Below are positions 1 to 6,819 of a DNA stretch of 64,000 nt, piece after piece. A model generated the notes under the pieces. It made no database searches and had not been told where the DNA came from. It was given only the letters and a program-made list of their open reading frames with translations. The DNA lies in the NCBI GenBank assembly GCA_959018755.1, contig CAUEMA010000011.1, positions 1-64,000 on the forward strand. The letters are read 5' to 3'. Numbering within the stretch: the first letter of the stretch is position 1; every line of letters begins with the position of its first letter. Source of the stretch: an uncultured Collinsella sp. GTDB lineage: Bacteria > Actinomycetota > Coriobacteriia > Coriobacteriales > Coriobacteriaceae. The position numbers were made by a program, and so were the translations under genes.

Positions 1-36
1 TGGCGGTCTATCTATTGTTTTCGGTTGCTTGCTTCT

Positions 37-177
37 TTACCGTACATGAGCATTCGCGCCCGGATTGTCGTTGCCGTAGCCCTCCATCAGATTGATTACG
101 CCCCAGATACCAAGCCCTGCTCCAAGTGCTACAACAAGGGTCTGCAAAACGTCTACTGCGCTATTGAAAAATGCCAT
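37..177 (-). CDS. Maff2-like mobile element membrane peptide, short form
   Basis: This 46-residue peptide starts MAFFNSAVDVLQTL and has one hydrophobic segment (about residues 8-31), followed by MEGYGNDNPGA. That is the conserved core of the Maff2 family found in Tn1549-like conjugative elements. A good ribosome site (AAAGGA, 7 nt) precedes the ATG. From memory, family members run to about 70 residues, with a second hydrophobic stretch after NPGA. Here the reading frame turns into NAHVR and stops, so the C-terminal half seems to be lost, by deletion, insertion or rearrangement at about position 50. It lies downstream of virD4 on the same strand, as expected for the transfer module. Its exact role is unknown; a membrane part of the transfer machinery is an inference. 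Confidence 0.7.
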   Translation of the reverse strand: MAFFNSAVDVLQTLVVALGAGLGIWGVINLMEGYGNDNPGANAHVR

Positions 178-250
178 AAATATATCCTTTCTGCCGCGTC
201 TGCGGCTGTCCGGCAAGCGGACAAAAGGCGGTCAGCATATGCCGCCGCAC

Positions 251-277
251 AAAAAAACCGCCCTCTGGTAAAGGCGG
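251..277 (-). terminator. Terminator-like hairpin in the element
   Basis: Read on the minus strand, CCGCC (273-277) and GGCGG (258-262) form a 5-bp stem followed by seven T residues (251-257). It lies upstream of the Maff2-like gene and downstream of the virD4 block, so it could end or attenuate the virD4 transcript. The stem is short. Confidence 0.5.
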
Positions 278-456
278 CTGTCCCCGCGCTGCGTAAGTTC
301 TGCGGCGCGGCGGTATTCAGTTGTAAGGGGTGCGGCTCCTGCCGCTGTGTACTGCGCCGGAAAGTGGGGGCGCGTATCATGTAGCCGGTATGGATAGATG
401 TGATTGCTTCAATCGCTCCTTTCTGTGTCCCGCTGTGCTGCCGGACGTTTTTTCAG

Positions 457-507
457 ACTTGCGGGAAGTGAATAGCTTGCGTAGCAAGGTGTTCGCTTCC
501 CGCAAGT
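457..507. repeat. Nested palindrome between virD4 block and Maff2
   Basis: A perfect 12-bp outer stem, ACTTGCGGGAAG (457-468) with its complement at 496-507, encloses an inner stem CTTGC-gta-GCAAG (476-488). It lies in a gene-free spacer of the conjugative element. Its function is unknown; it could be a transcript-processing or attenuation hairpin, or a protein target. Confidence 0.6.
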
Positions 508-583
508 TCACAAAGGGGTAGCTGCCGCAAGGCAGCGTAGGGGAAGTGTAGCTTCCCCTGTCCCCCGGCGGTCTGCCATGCTG

Positions 584-754
584 TCACTGTTGCGGGATAA
601 GCCCCCGGCGCGTGACATACTCCGTTGCAAAACGGCGGTGTTCCGCTTCCTTTTCCCGCCAATACTCCCATAATGCAGCGTCGGCAGCTTCCGCAACATT
701 CATTAAAAACCGTTCAAGCTGCTTTTGTTTTTCCTCTGCGCTACGTTTCCTCAT
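584..754 (-). CDS. Small conserved conjugative-element protein
   Basis: This is a 56-residue charged protein, MRKRSAEEKQKQLERF..., predicted largely helical and without membrane segments. The ATG at 754 has AGGAGG 9 nt upstream, inside the end of virD4. The two genes overlap by 14 nt, which points to translational coupling. I recall similar tiny ORFs directly after virD4 in Tn1549-like elements, but I know no function for them. Confidence 0.55.
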   Translation of the reverse strand: MRKRSAEEKQKQLERFLMNVAEAADAALWEYWREKEAEHRRFATEYVTRRGLIPQQ

Positions 755-2549
755 GGTCTGCGTCCTCCTGTAAGTCTGCCGCGTCAATCTCGTAATAGTC
801 AAAAACCTCGTCGGGCTTGACAATGGCGGGGCGGCGTTTAAGGTGCTTTTCCATGTCAAAGGCGTTCTTCGGGTCTGCGTCGGACAGGTACTTGTATTTC
901 GGGTGCTTCGTTATGTCGAATTTGTCCGAAAAGAACGGGCGCACCCCGCGTAGCTGCAAGATACATTTCCCTCCGTCCATGACTGCGATTTCATCTTCCG
1001 TCATAAGCTGCTTTCCCAATTTCTGATAGTTCAGCCCATGCGAAAGCTCCCGCCCCCTTGTTTCGGAAGTGTTGAAGCTGTCTATCGTTTCCTTGCCTAA
1101 AATCTCCGATATTTCTTTGAGCGTCGTTTTTTCCTTGCCGCCCAAGAAAAGCGTGGTGTCGCAGTTGCCGACTATGGTATCGGCGTTGTCCTTGTAGATT
1201 GCCTTTAGCTGTGACTGGCTCTGCAAGATGATTGACGCGGAGATTTCCCGGCTCCGTATGGTGGCTATGAGCTTTTCAAACTTCGGTATCTGCCCGATAT
1301 TCGCAAATTCATCAAGCAAGCACCTTACATGGACGGGAAGCCGCCCGCCGTATTCATCATCTGCTTTGTCGCACAAGAGGTTGAATAGCTGTGTGTAGAG
1401 AATACTCACGACAAAGTTAAAGGTGTCGTCGGTGTCGCTGATAATCACGAAAAGGGCGGTCTTTCTGTCGCCTATGGTGTCAAGCTCCATTTCGTCGGTT
1501 TCCATAAGCTCCCGCAGCTCCTTAATGTCGAATGGGGCTAACCTCGCGCCGCATGAGATAAGTATGCTTTTTGCGGTCTTGCCCGCCGCCAGTTTGTATT
1601 TTTTGTACTGCTTGACTGCAAAATGTTCCGGGTCTTTTTCTTCCAGACGTTCAAACATGAGGTCAACCGGGTTCTGGAAGTCCTCGTCGTCCTCGCGGGC
1701 TTCCGACGCATTTATCATTTCAAGCAGCGTCGTGAAGTTCTTCTCGTCCTCCGGGGCTTCATACCAGATATAGCCGATTAGCGCGGTGTAGTAGAGCTTT
1801 TCCGCTTTCACCCAGAAATCCTCGCCGGATTTTTCCCCGTCGCCTTTGGTGTTGGCGATAATGGTATTGACTAACTTCAAAATGTCCTTTTCGCTCCGCA
1901 GATAGGCAAAGGGATTGTATTTCATGGATTTTTTGAAGTTAATCGTATTTAGCACTTTGATACGGTATTTGTACCGCTGTAACATTTTCCCGGTTTCCAA
2001 AATCAGTGTTCCTTTCGGGTCAGTGACGATATACGACGTTGGAAAATCCTTTGACGTACATTGCATGAGCGACGGTTTCACAAAGAACCGGGTCTTGCCG
2101 CTGCCGGAACCGCCGATTACAAGGATATTTTTGTTTCTTGCGTATTTCGGCTGCTTCGGGCGGCTGTTCATGGTGAGCCGTTCCGTCTGTGTTAAGGGAA
2201 TATTGTTCTCAAATACCGGGTCGGTGTACGGCTTTATGTCGTCAGCCCCGCCCCAACGCGCCGAACCGTATTCTGTCCCGCGGCGGTATTTCTTCGCGTT
2301 CTTGCCTTTGGTGTAGATAATCAGCCGGACAATGACCGCCCCCGCAATGCCTATAAGTAAGTCTGCCGGGTGGAAGCTCGGCGCGATACTGGAAAAGGCG
2401 GCACTAAAACCGTCCCCAAGATGTAGCAGCTTTGCGCTTGCGTCCGCGCCGGGGGAGAGCCGGACAGCCGCGCCCACTTTATCAAAGAGCCAGACAAAGA
2501 GCAGATACGGGAGATTTAGGATAAGCAGCTTCTTGATTTCCGGCTTCAT
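741..2549 (-). CDS. virD4: VirD4/TraG-type conjugation coupling protein
   Basis: This 602-residue type IV coupling protein is the membrane ATPase that brings the relaxosome to the transfer channel. The N-terminus has two hydrophobic segments (about residues 7-25 and 60-78). Walker A is GGSGSGKTRF near residue 147. A Walker B-like LLDEFANIGQIPKFEKL and the following IRSREISASIILQSQSQ are typical of the VirD4/TraG family. The ATG overlaps the end of pcfB by 4 nt and has GGGAGG 7 nt upstream. The order rep-like, DUF5348, pcfB, virD4, small ORF, Maff2 is that of Tn1549-type elements. Length is normal and the gene looks intact, so this part of the element may be functional. Confidence 0.93.
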   Translation of the reverse strand: MKPEIKKLLILNLPYLLFVWLFDKVGAAVRLSPGADASAKLLHLGDGFSAAFSSIAPSFHPADLLIGIAGAVIVRLIIYTKGKNAKKYRRGTEYGSARWGGADDIKPYTDPVFENNIPLTQTERLTMNSRPKQPKYARNKNILVIGGSGSGKTRFFVKPSLMQCTSKDFPTSYIVTDPKGTLILETGKMLQRYKYRIKVLNTINFKKSMKYNPFAYLRSEKDILKLVNTIIANTKGDGEKSGEDFWVKAEKLYYTALIGYIWYEAPEDEKNFTTLLEMINASEAREDDEDFQNPVDLMFERLEEKDPEHFAVKQYKKYKLAAGKTAKSILISCGARLAPFDIKELRELMETDEMELDTIGDRKTALFVIISDTDDTFNFVVSILYTQLFNLLCDKADDEYGGRLPVHVRCLLDEFANIGQIPKFEKLIATIRSREISASIILQSQSQLKAIYKDNADTIVGNCDTTLFLGGKEKTTLKEISEILGKETIDSFNTSETRGRELSHGLNYQKLGKQLMTEDEIAVMDGGKCILQLRGVRPFFSDKFDITKHPKYKYLSDADPKNAFDMEKHLKRRPAIVKPDEVFDYYEIDAADLQEDADHEET

Positions 2550-3022
2550 AGCGATACCTCCCTGTCCTTGTTCTTGACCTTTGCCCGTTCCGCGTTTCTG
2601 CCCTGTGCAGCTTCTTTGAGGGTAGAGAGCAGCTTTCGGATTGAGGGCTTTTTCTCCTGTGTCAGCTTTTTTGCGGAAAATTCCTTAAAGGCTGCGGTCA
2701 GTACGTCCGCGTCCCGCCCCTTGAAGAAAACCAGATAGCGGGGCGGGCTTTCCGTCGCGTCCTTTTTCAGCGCAAAGTCGATACCGTACTTTTTCGCCGT
2801 ACTCTCAAAGGCTTTGATATTGCCCTCGGTAATCTCAATGTTGGAAACGCCCGCGTTCTGCTTCATAAGCTGCTTTAAGCTCTGCTTGCCCTGTGGCGGT
2901 TTTGCAAGCTGCTTTTTGCCCTTTGACAGTATGGCTTTCATTGCCTTTTGGAGCGTCTGGGCGGTCAGCTTCCCGGTCTTGATGTAAAGGGCTATGGTCT
3001 TTTCGTTTACTTCGTCCTGCAA
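2546..3022 (-). CDS. pcfB: PcfB family conjugation protein (DUF3801)
   Basis: A 158-residue basic protein that starts at TTG (3022) with AGGAGG 10 nt upstream. The N-terminus, residues 5-35 (EKTIALYIKTGKLTAQ), matches the PcfB/DUF3801 family. PcfB proteins act with the coupling protein in substrate recruitment in Gram-positive conjugation systems such as pCF10; that role is taken from family knowledge. The C-terminal half is Lys-rich and probably binds nucleic acid or relaxase. It is translationally coupled to virD4 through a 4-nt overlap. Confidence 0.85.
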   Translation of the reverse strand: MQDEVNEKTIALYIKTGKLTAQTLQKAMKAILSKGKKQLAKPPQGKQSLKQLMKQNAGVSNIEITEGNIKAFESTAKKYGIDFALKKDATESPPRYLVFFKGRDADVLTAAFKEFSAKKLTQEKKPSIRKLLSTLKEAAQGRNAERAKVKNKDREVSL

Positions 3023-3063
3023 TTTGTCGCGTCCTCCTTTCGCGTTTCTTTATGGGGCGGCGG

Positions 3064-3285
3064 TCAGATACGCACCCGCAGCCCGTTCAAGTCCTCGGCT
3101 CTGATACCCACAAGATACCAGTTGTCGCCGTACTCAATCCGGGTCGGCTTCCACTTGCCCCGCACGAATACGTCAAAGCACTCTCCGCAATGCAAGCCCC
3201 CGTAGTAGCTGTTTAAGTCAAAGCGGATGTCGTAACGGTCGGTGCGCTCGTCAAATACCAATGCTCCTGTCATTTTCTGTGCCAT
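3064..3285 (-). CDS. DUF5348-type small protein of the conjugative element
   Basis: A 73-residue protein, MAQKMTGALVFDERTDRYDI..., ending in an acidic-aromatic domain (YGGLHCGECFDVFV). It resembles the DUF5348 proteins found beside pcfB in these elements. I chose the ATG at 3285 because GGAGG lies 8-9 nt upstream. A longer frame reaching 3333 has no ribosome site and would overlap the rep-like gene. Function unknown. Confidence 0.75.
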   Translation of the reverse strand: MAQKMTGALVFDERTDRYDIRFDLNSYYGGLHCGECFDVFVRGKWKPTRIEYGDNWYLVGIRAEDLNGLRVRI

Positions 3286-3308
3286 AATAAAATCCTCCTT
3301 TTGTTGTT

Positions 3309-4292
3309 TTACAGGCTTTCGCCCGGTTTGCATGAATAATAGTCCGGGTCGCCGTACTGCGGCTTCTTCGGTGACAGTGCGCCGCTTGCCATGTCATGGG
3401 CGACAAGGGAAGTGTAATAATTGCCGATAGTGGACGGGGCGTTGAAAAGGGCTGCTTTCAGATATTGCTTGATGTTGCGGATTTTCGTTGTGTTCTCCCG
3501 CATACAGTCAAGCACAAAGCGGATATGCTCGCCGTCCAGTTTCATAAACTTAGACTTCACAAGCTCTGCCGGGTAGTCGTCCCCCGCAATCCGTACCCGC
3601 TTCCTTGCGGTGCATACGGTTTCAAGCATGAGGTCTACAATCTCGTCAAGCCTGTCACTGTCAAACTTCATGTCCTGTTTGAGAATGTGGTAGTCGATAT
3701 TGTCCTTGATGATTTCCCGGTATATATCAACTGCGCTCTGTGCTGCCGCTTCCGTTCCTTTCCGTTCCGGCGGCGTAGCCGCTTCTCTGCAAGGAGAGGG
3801 GTTAGGGGAAAGGATAGGAATGGAATGGGTACTTTGTTCATCAGTAATTATTTTTTCTTTTTTTGGTAAGTCAGTTCTTTGTATATCTTTATTTAATTGC
3901 GTTGGATTTTCCAACGTAGGTTTTTCCAATGTTGGGTTTTCCTGCGTTGGATTATCCAATGTTGGATTTTCCAATGTAGGTAAATCCGGCGTAGGCGGCT
4001 GCGGCTGCTCGAATATCACATAGTCCGCGCCCCGCAAGCGTCCTTTCTCGTCGCGCTCCCTTGAACGGACGATATACCCGGCGCGTTCAAGCTCCTTAAT
4101 GGCTTCGCGGATAGCGTCTATCTTCTCCCGGTTGATAAGGGATAAGCCTTTCAAGGTGTAGTCCCAATCTTCGGGGAGTGACAGCATTTGCGACAACAGC
4201 CCCTTTGCCTTTAGGGAAAGCTCCTTGTTGCGTAGGTGGTGGTTGCTCATTACGGTGTAGCCCTTGTTCCGTTCCACTCTGAAAACTGCCAT
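3309..4292 (-). CDS. Replication-initiator-like winged-helix protein of the ICE
   Basis: 327 residues. The N-terminus (1-100: MAVFRVERNKGYTVMSNHHL, then SLKAKGLLSQMLSLPEDWDY) is the winged-helix domain of RepA/replisome-organizer-like proteins of Tn1549-type elements. Residues about 105-140 are a linker of repeated N-P-T-(L/Q)-(E/D) units. The C-terminal half (DIYREIIKDNIDYHIL... to YYTSL) matches a domain I recall as DUF6017. RBS AAAGGAG lies 9 nt before the ATG. Being first in the transfer operon near the element end, it probably supports replication of the excised circle; that is inference. The Asn/Thr/Pro linker comes from degenerate 12- to 15-base coding repeats, not from a CRISPR. Confidence 0.8.
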   Translation of the reverse strand: MAVFRVERNKGYTVMSNHHLRNKELSLKAKGLLSQMLSLPEDWDYTLKGLSLINREKIDAIREAIKELERAGYIVRSRERDEKGRLRGADYVIFEQPQPPTPDLPTLENPTLDNPTQENPTLEKPTLENPTQLNKDIQRTDLPKKEKIITDEQSTHSIPILSPNPSPCREAATPPERKGTEAAAQSAVDIYREIIKDNIDYHILKQDMKFDSDRLDEIVDLMLETVCTARKRVRIAGDDYPAELVKSKFMKLDGEHIRFVLDCMRENTTKIRNIKQYLKAALFNAPSTIGNYYTSLVAHDMASGALSPKKPQYGDPDYYSCKPGESL

Positions 4293-4316
4293 AGTTCATA
4301 GCTCCTTTGCTTTGGA

Positions 4317-4491
4317 TTTGTTACGCAGTAGAAGCGCGGTTTCGGGGGATAAGGTATAAATCCCTTTCCGCGCCAGATACGCGCCCGGAAAACCGCTTGT
4401 AGCAAGGCTTTTTCTGCCCCTACTGCGTAACAAAGGGCATGAAAAAAGCGGCGTTCCTGTTCTCCCATGTAGAGAGTAAGAAACGCCGCTT
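4317..4491. repeat. Compound inverted repeats upstream of the rep-like gene
   Basis: A perfect 15-bp arm TTTGTTACGCAGTAG (4317-4331) pairs with 4420-4434. The pairing extends imperfectly inward (GCGGTTT near 4336 with AAACCGC near 4390). A second hairpin follows, AAGCGGCGTT (4446-4455) with AACGCCGCTT (4482-4491). The region lies directly upstream of the first transfer gene and next to the presumed element end. It may be a regulatory leader, an origin or a recombinase-accessory site. The rest of the gap up to 4647 shows no gene; a weak stem CCCAGC/GCTGGG lies at about 4601-4625. Confidence 0.6.
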
Positions 4492-4647
4492 CTGCGTCGT
4501 ATTCAGTTTTTAGTACAATACCCTGCTTGTCCGTCGCTCGAAAAACCTTGATTTTCCAGTGTTTTCAAAAGTATCGTTATCTAACGTCAGCTTTAGGTGG
4601 CCCAGCGTTTGCCCCGTTTTGCTGGGGATGTCTGTCGTTCAGTGCTC

Positions 4648-4971
4648 TTACTGGCCAATCCAGTGTTGCGCATAGCTCTTAATGTCTTCGGTAAAACCGT
4701 CAAGGTCGTCAAGGGTGATCACGCTGTCGATAAGCAAATTGGCTATCTCGCGGTGCATTGTGCTGCGGCGAATGTCGTTTGCAATTACGCCTGAGGACAG
4801 CTTGTCTCTATTGAGGCGCTCTTCTAGTGCCCAAAATCTACTGGACGCTTCGCTGTCGCCGTTCAGCATCTCAACGTACTGGCCGATGAGCTTTTCCATA
4901 TAACGTTCTTGCCATTGAGGAAGCATTTTCTTAAACAGCTTCCAGTCGCTTTCGGTTACGTCGCGCATATG
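4648..4971 (-). CDS. Conserved hypothetical protein
   Basis: A soluble, helical 107-residue protein (MRDVTESDWKLFKKMLPQWQ...) without recognised catalytic motifs. I recall near-identical small proteins in gut Firmicutes, sometimes wrongly called transporters; no membrane segment is visible here. The ATG at 4971 has GGAGA 5 nt upstream and is preferred over an upstream ATG at 5010, which has no ribosome site. Its GC content is lower than that of the chromosome to the right, and it sits next to the conjugative element, so it may be transferred DNA. Whether it lies inside or outside the element cannot be decided here. Confidence 0.7.
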   Translation of the reverse strand, partial: HMRDVTESDWKLFKKMLPQWQERYMEKLIGQYVEMLNGDSEASSRFWALEERLNRDKLSSGVIANDIRRSTMHREIANLLIDSVITLDDLDGFTEDIKSYAQHWIGQ

Positions 4972-5096
4972 TTCTCCGCTCGTCAAACGGGCTTTCCATT
5001 TGCCTTTCATTTTATTTGGTTTTCGCTCGCAGGTGCGGATGAGAGGCTCTCTTTAGCCTTCGAGATTGGGCTTGAATGGGTCGTATGCCACAAAAC

Positions 5097-5236
5097 GGGC
5101 CTATCTACTACGTTTAATTGGATACCCTCAACCATGCCGGGAAAACGAAAAATAAAACCGCAGGTAGAAGGCCTGTCGATTTTCGAAAAAGGCGGTCATG
5201 GTTGGCCCCATCGAGTTAAACGTAGTAGATAGGCCC
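5097..5236. repeat. Long inverted repeat with CTATCTACTACG arms
   Basis: Perfect 21-bp arms (5097-5117 and 5216-5236, core CTATCTACTACG) continue as an imperfect second block, CAACCATG on the left and CATGGTTG on the right. They enclose a small inner stem CAGG...CCTG at about 5161-5175. The 140-nt element lies in a gene-free spacer. It has the layout of a folded repeat, with a long outer stem and a short inner hairpin, but no transposase gene. Confidence 0.75.
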
Positions 5237-5297
5237 TTTTCGTGGCGGATCATCAAACGAACGCCGACGCTTGTGCTGTAGCCGCTCCGATCATTCG

Positions 5298-5368
5298 TAA
5301 GTTGCGGTGGAATAGTTCCTAAATTCGACTACTCAAGGCTAAAACCGGAACTATATCACCGCAACTTA
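5298..5368. repeat. Palindromic repeat, TTGCGGTG family, copy 1
   Basis: Arms of 22 nt (5298-5319 and 5347-5368; 20 of 22 positions pair) flank a 27-nt spacer. The arm core is AGTTGCGGTG...ATAGTTCC. Related copies are at 6545-6615, 13998-14064 and 58796-58862, all with a 27-nt spacer. Confidence 0.85.
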
Positions 5369-5421
5369 GGAGGGAGGGGCGGGGGGGTACTAGTTGGGTG
5401 CTGCCGTCGGGCTGGGATGGT

Positions 5422-6360
5422 TTAGGCTCGTTCGCGATGCTTCCATCGTTTACGGCACCAACGCATGAGTGCTTTTACGACCGGGATGGTGATGAGAATT
5501 ACCCAGGCGGGATGGGGTTGCCCCAGACAGAGCCACATGTAGAGGAACCATGCCTCGGCACTGACCGAATAGACGACATCGATCAGCTTAGATAAGTGGC
5601 GTTGGTCGATAAAGTCGCCAAGCGCGTAATAGACGGGAATCAAAAAGACGAGGAAGAGTCCCGTAGCCCATGTGCCGTAGGCAATGCCGAGCACCAGGTA
5701 GGCGAGGGTGACGAGCGCGGGGAAGGGGAATTTGTTCCATGTACGTCCGACCTTGGTGTGGAAATGCTTGCCATGATGGTCGAGCTTGTCGTGTGCTTCC
5801 TTCCAGCTGGAAAACGTCTCGCCGTCGATGGTGACGGTGCCGTCGTCATTGGTATGCACGCTATGTCCATCGTCCTCAAGCGTATCGATATGCAATCCGC
5901 CTGGCCCCACATGGACCTCTTCGCCCTTGCGCTCGTTAGCCACATGGATGCCATTCCAGCCAACATGGACCTCTTCGCCTTTGTTGGGATCAATAACGTG
6001 GATGCCGCGCGTGAGGGAAATATCGACAAGTGGCTTATCGCTGTAACCAGAGTGCTCAGTAGAAGCCTCAGCCTCTTCAGCCTCATCTGAAGCTTTGGTG
6101 CCGGCGTCGCTGTCCTGTGCCTCATCATCAGCTTGCGAGTCGTCAGTGCTATCCACCGTCTCCCCATACAACAGCTCATCCAGCGACACGCCATACAGCG
6201 CGGCGAGCGCAATAAGGTTATCGGTATCGGGCGAGGACTCGCTGCGCTCCCATTTGCTGACAGCCTGACGACTCACGCCCAGCTGGGCGGCAAGCGCCTC
6301 CTGAGAAAGCCCGGCAGCCTTGCGGCGATCAACGAGCCGCTGTGCCATCGCAAGATCCAT
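5422..6360 (-). CDS. XRE-type DNA-binding protein with beta-repeat and membrane domains
   Basis: 312 residues. Residues 4-60 are a Cro/C1-type helix-turn-helix (SQEALAAQLGVSRQAVSKW). An acidic linker (about 75-110) follows, then a Gly/His/Val-rich region with two near-copies of GEEVHVG(W/P)(N/G)G(I/L)H (about 122-160), and EVHVG-like strands up to about 190. The C-terminus has three or four hydrophobic segments from about residue 205. The protein therefore looks like a membrane-anchored transcription regulator whose middle part could be a sensor. The ATG at 6360 has AAAGGA 7 nt upstream; a longer start at 6432 lacks one. Target genes are unknown. I do not recognise this architecture. Confidence 0.8.
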   Translation of the reverse strand: MDLAMAQRLVDRRKAAGLSQEALAAQLGVSRQAVSKWERSESSPDTDNLIALAALYGVSLDELLYGETVDSTDDSQADDEAQDSDAGTKASDEAEEAEASTEHSGYSDKPLVDISLTRGIHVIDPNKGEEVHVGWNGIHVANERKGEEVHVGPGGLHIDTLEDDGHSVHTNDDGTVTIDGETFSSWKEAHDKLDHHGKHFHTKVGRTWNKFPFPALVTLAYLVLGIAYGTWATGLFLVFLIPVYYALGDFIDQRHLSKLIDVVYSVSAEAWFLYMWLCLGQPHPAWVILITIPVVKALMRWCRKRWKHRERA

Positions 6361-6414
6361 GGTGGTTCCTTTCGTTTGATGGTCGAATCGAATGAGCCGA
6401 GTATGCTGAGAACA

Positions 6415-6480
6415 ACCGGTAGCGACCACCATTTCTAGTTAGAATCTGCTCCAACCCTACCGCAACTACCGGTAGCAACC
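6415..6480. promoter_or_regulatory. Direct repeats ACCGGTAGC(G/A)ACC upstream of the XRE gene
   Basis: ACCGGTAGCGACC (6415-6427) recurs as ACCGGTAGCAACC (6468-6480), 53 bp apart start to start. The second copy contains the palindrome CTACCGGTAG. They lie 55-120 bp upstream of the XRE-type regulator and are candidate operators for autoregulation. Confidence 0.4.
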
Positions 6481-6544
6481 CCTAACGACCAGCCATTTCA
6501 GGACAAATGTCAGTGCAAGTAGCAGCCAAGAGCCCCCCATTCAG

Positions 6545-6615
6545 TAAGTTGCGGTGGAATAGTTCCTAGATTCAGCCATTTGCGGGCTAAGCGGGAACTA
6601 TTTCACCGCAACTTA
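6545..6615. repeat. Palindromic repeat, TTGCGGTG family, copy 2
   Basis: The 22-nt arms 6545-6566 and 6594-6615 flank a 27-nt spacer. The spacer itself has a short AGCC/GGCT stem. It lies between the XRE regulator and the giant hairpin downstream of pfkA. Confidence 0.85.
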
Positions 6616-6675
6616 ATTTCAGACCAGGCACCCGCAGCAAGAAGACGAATAGCCTCGACCTTTCTAGTTACCGCA

Positions 6676-6796
6676 GGAGGCCCCAGGGCTTACCTCCCAA
6701 ATCTTTCCGCAGGACGGAAGGACCCCGCCGCGCGAAGCGCGCAGCGGGGTCCTGACATGTCCGAGGACGATTTGGGAGGTAAGCCCTGGGGCCTCC
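6676..6796 (-). repeat. Giant hairpin A, downstream of pfkA
   Basis: A perfect 28-bp outer stem (6676-6703 with 6769-6796) encloses, read on the minus strand, GTCCTCGGACATGTC, an inner 10-bp stem AGGACCCCGC with a GCGC-GAA-type tip, and TCCGTCCTGCGGAAA. GGAC and GTCC form a further short helix. The blocks GTCCTC and TGCGGAA recur in hairpins B and C although the outer stems are unrelated. It begins 23 nt after the pfkA stop codon in pfkA orientation. It could be a structured 3' untranslated RNA or a folded-DNA site. Confidence 0.8.
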
Positions 6797-6819
6797 GATG
6801 AGAGCAGTTTCGGCCGAGG

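Larger units (their letters stand above)
178..583. other. Gene-free spacer inside the conjugative element
   Basis: I see no convincing coding sequence in these 406 bases. They hold a minus-strand terminator-like hairpin (251-277) and a nested palindrome (457-507). Short open frames here lack ribosome sites and recognisable motifs. Confidence 0.55.

Noticed and set aside
3900..3995. Short repeats resembling a CRISPR array
   Set aside because: They are degenerate 12-15 base coding repeats for the N-P-T-(L/Q)-E linker of the rep-like protein; there are no constant repeats with unique spacers.
4250..4468. 72-codon minus-strand frame upstream of the rep-like gene
   Set aside because: It overlaps the inverted repeats and the start of the rep-like gene, and shows no clear ribosome site or motif.
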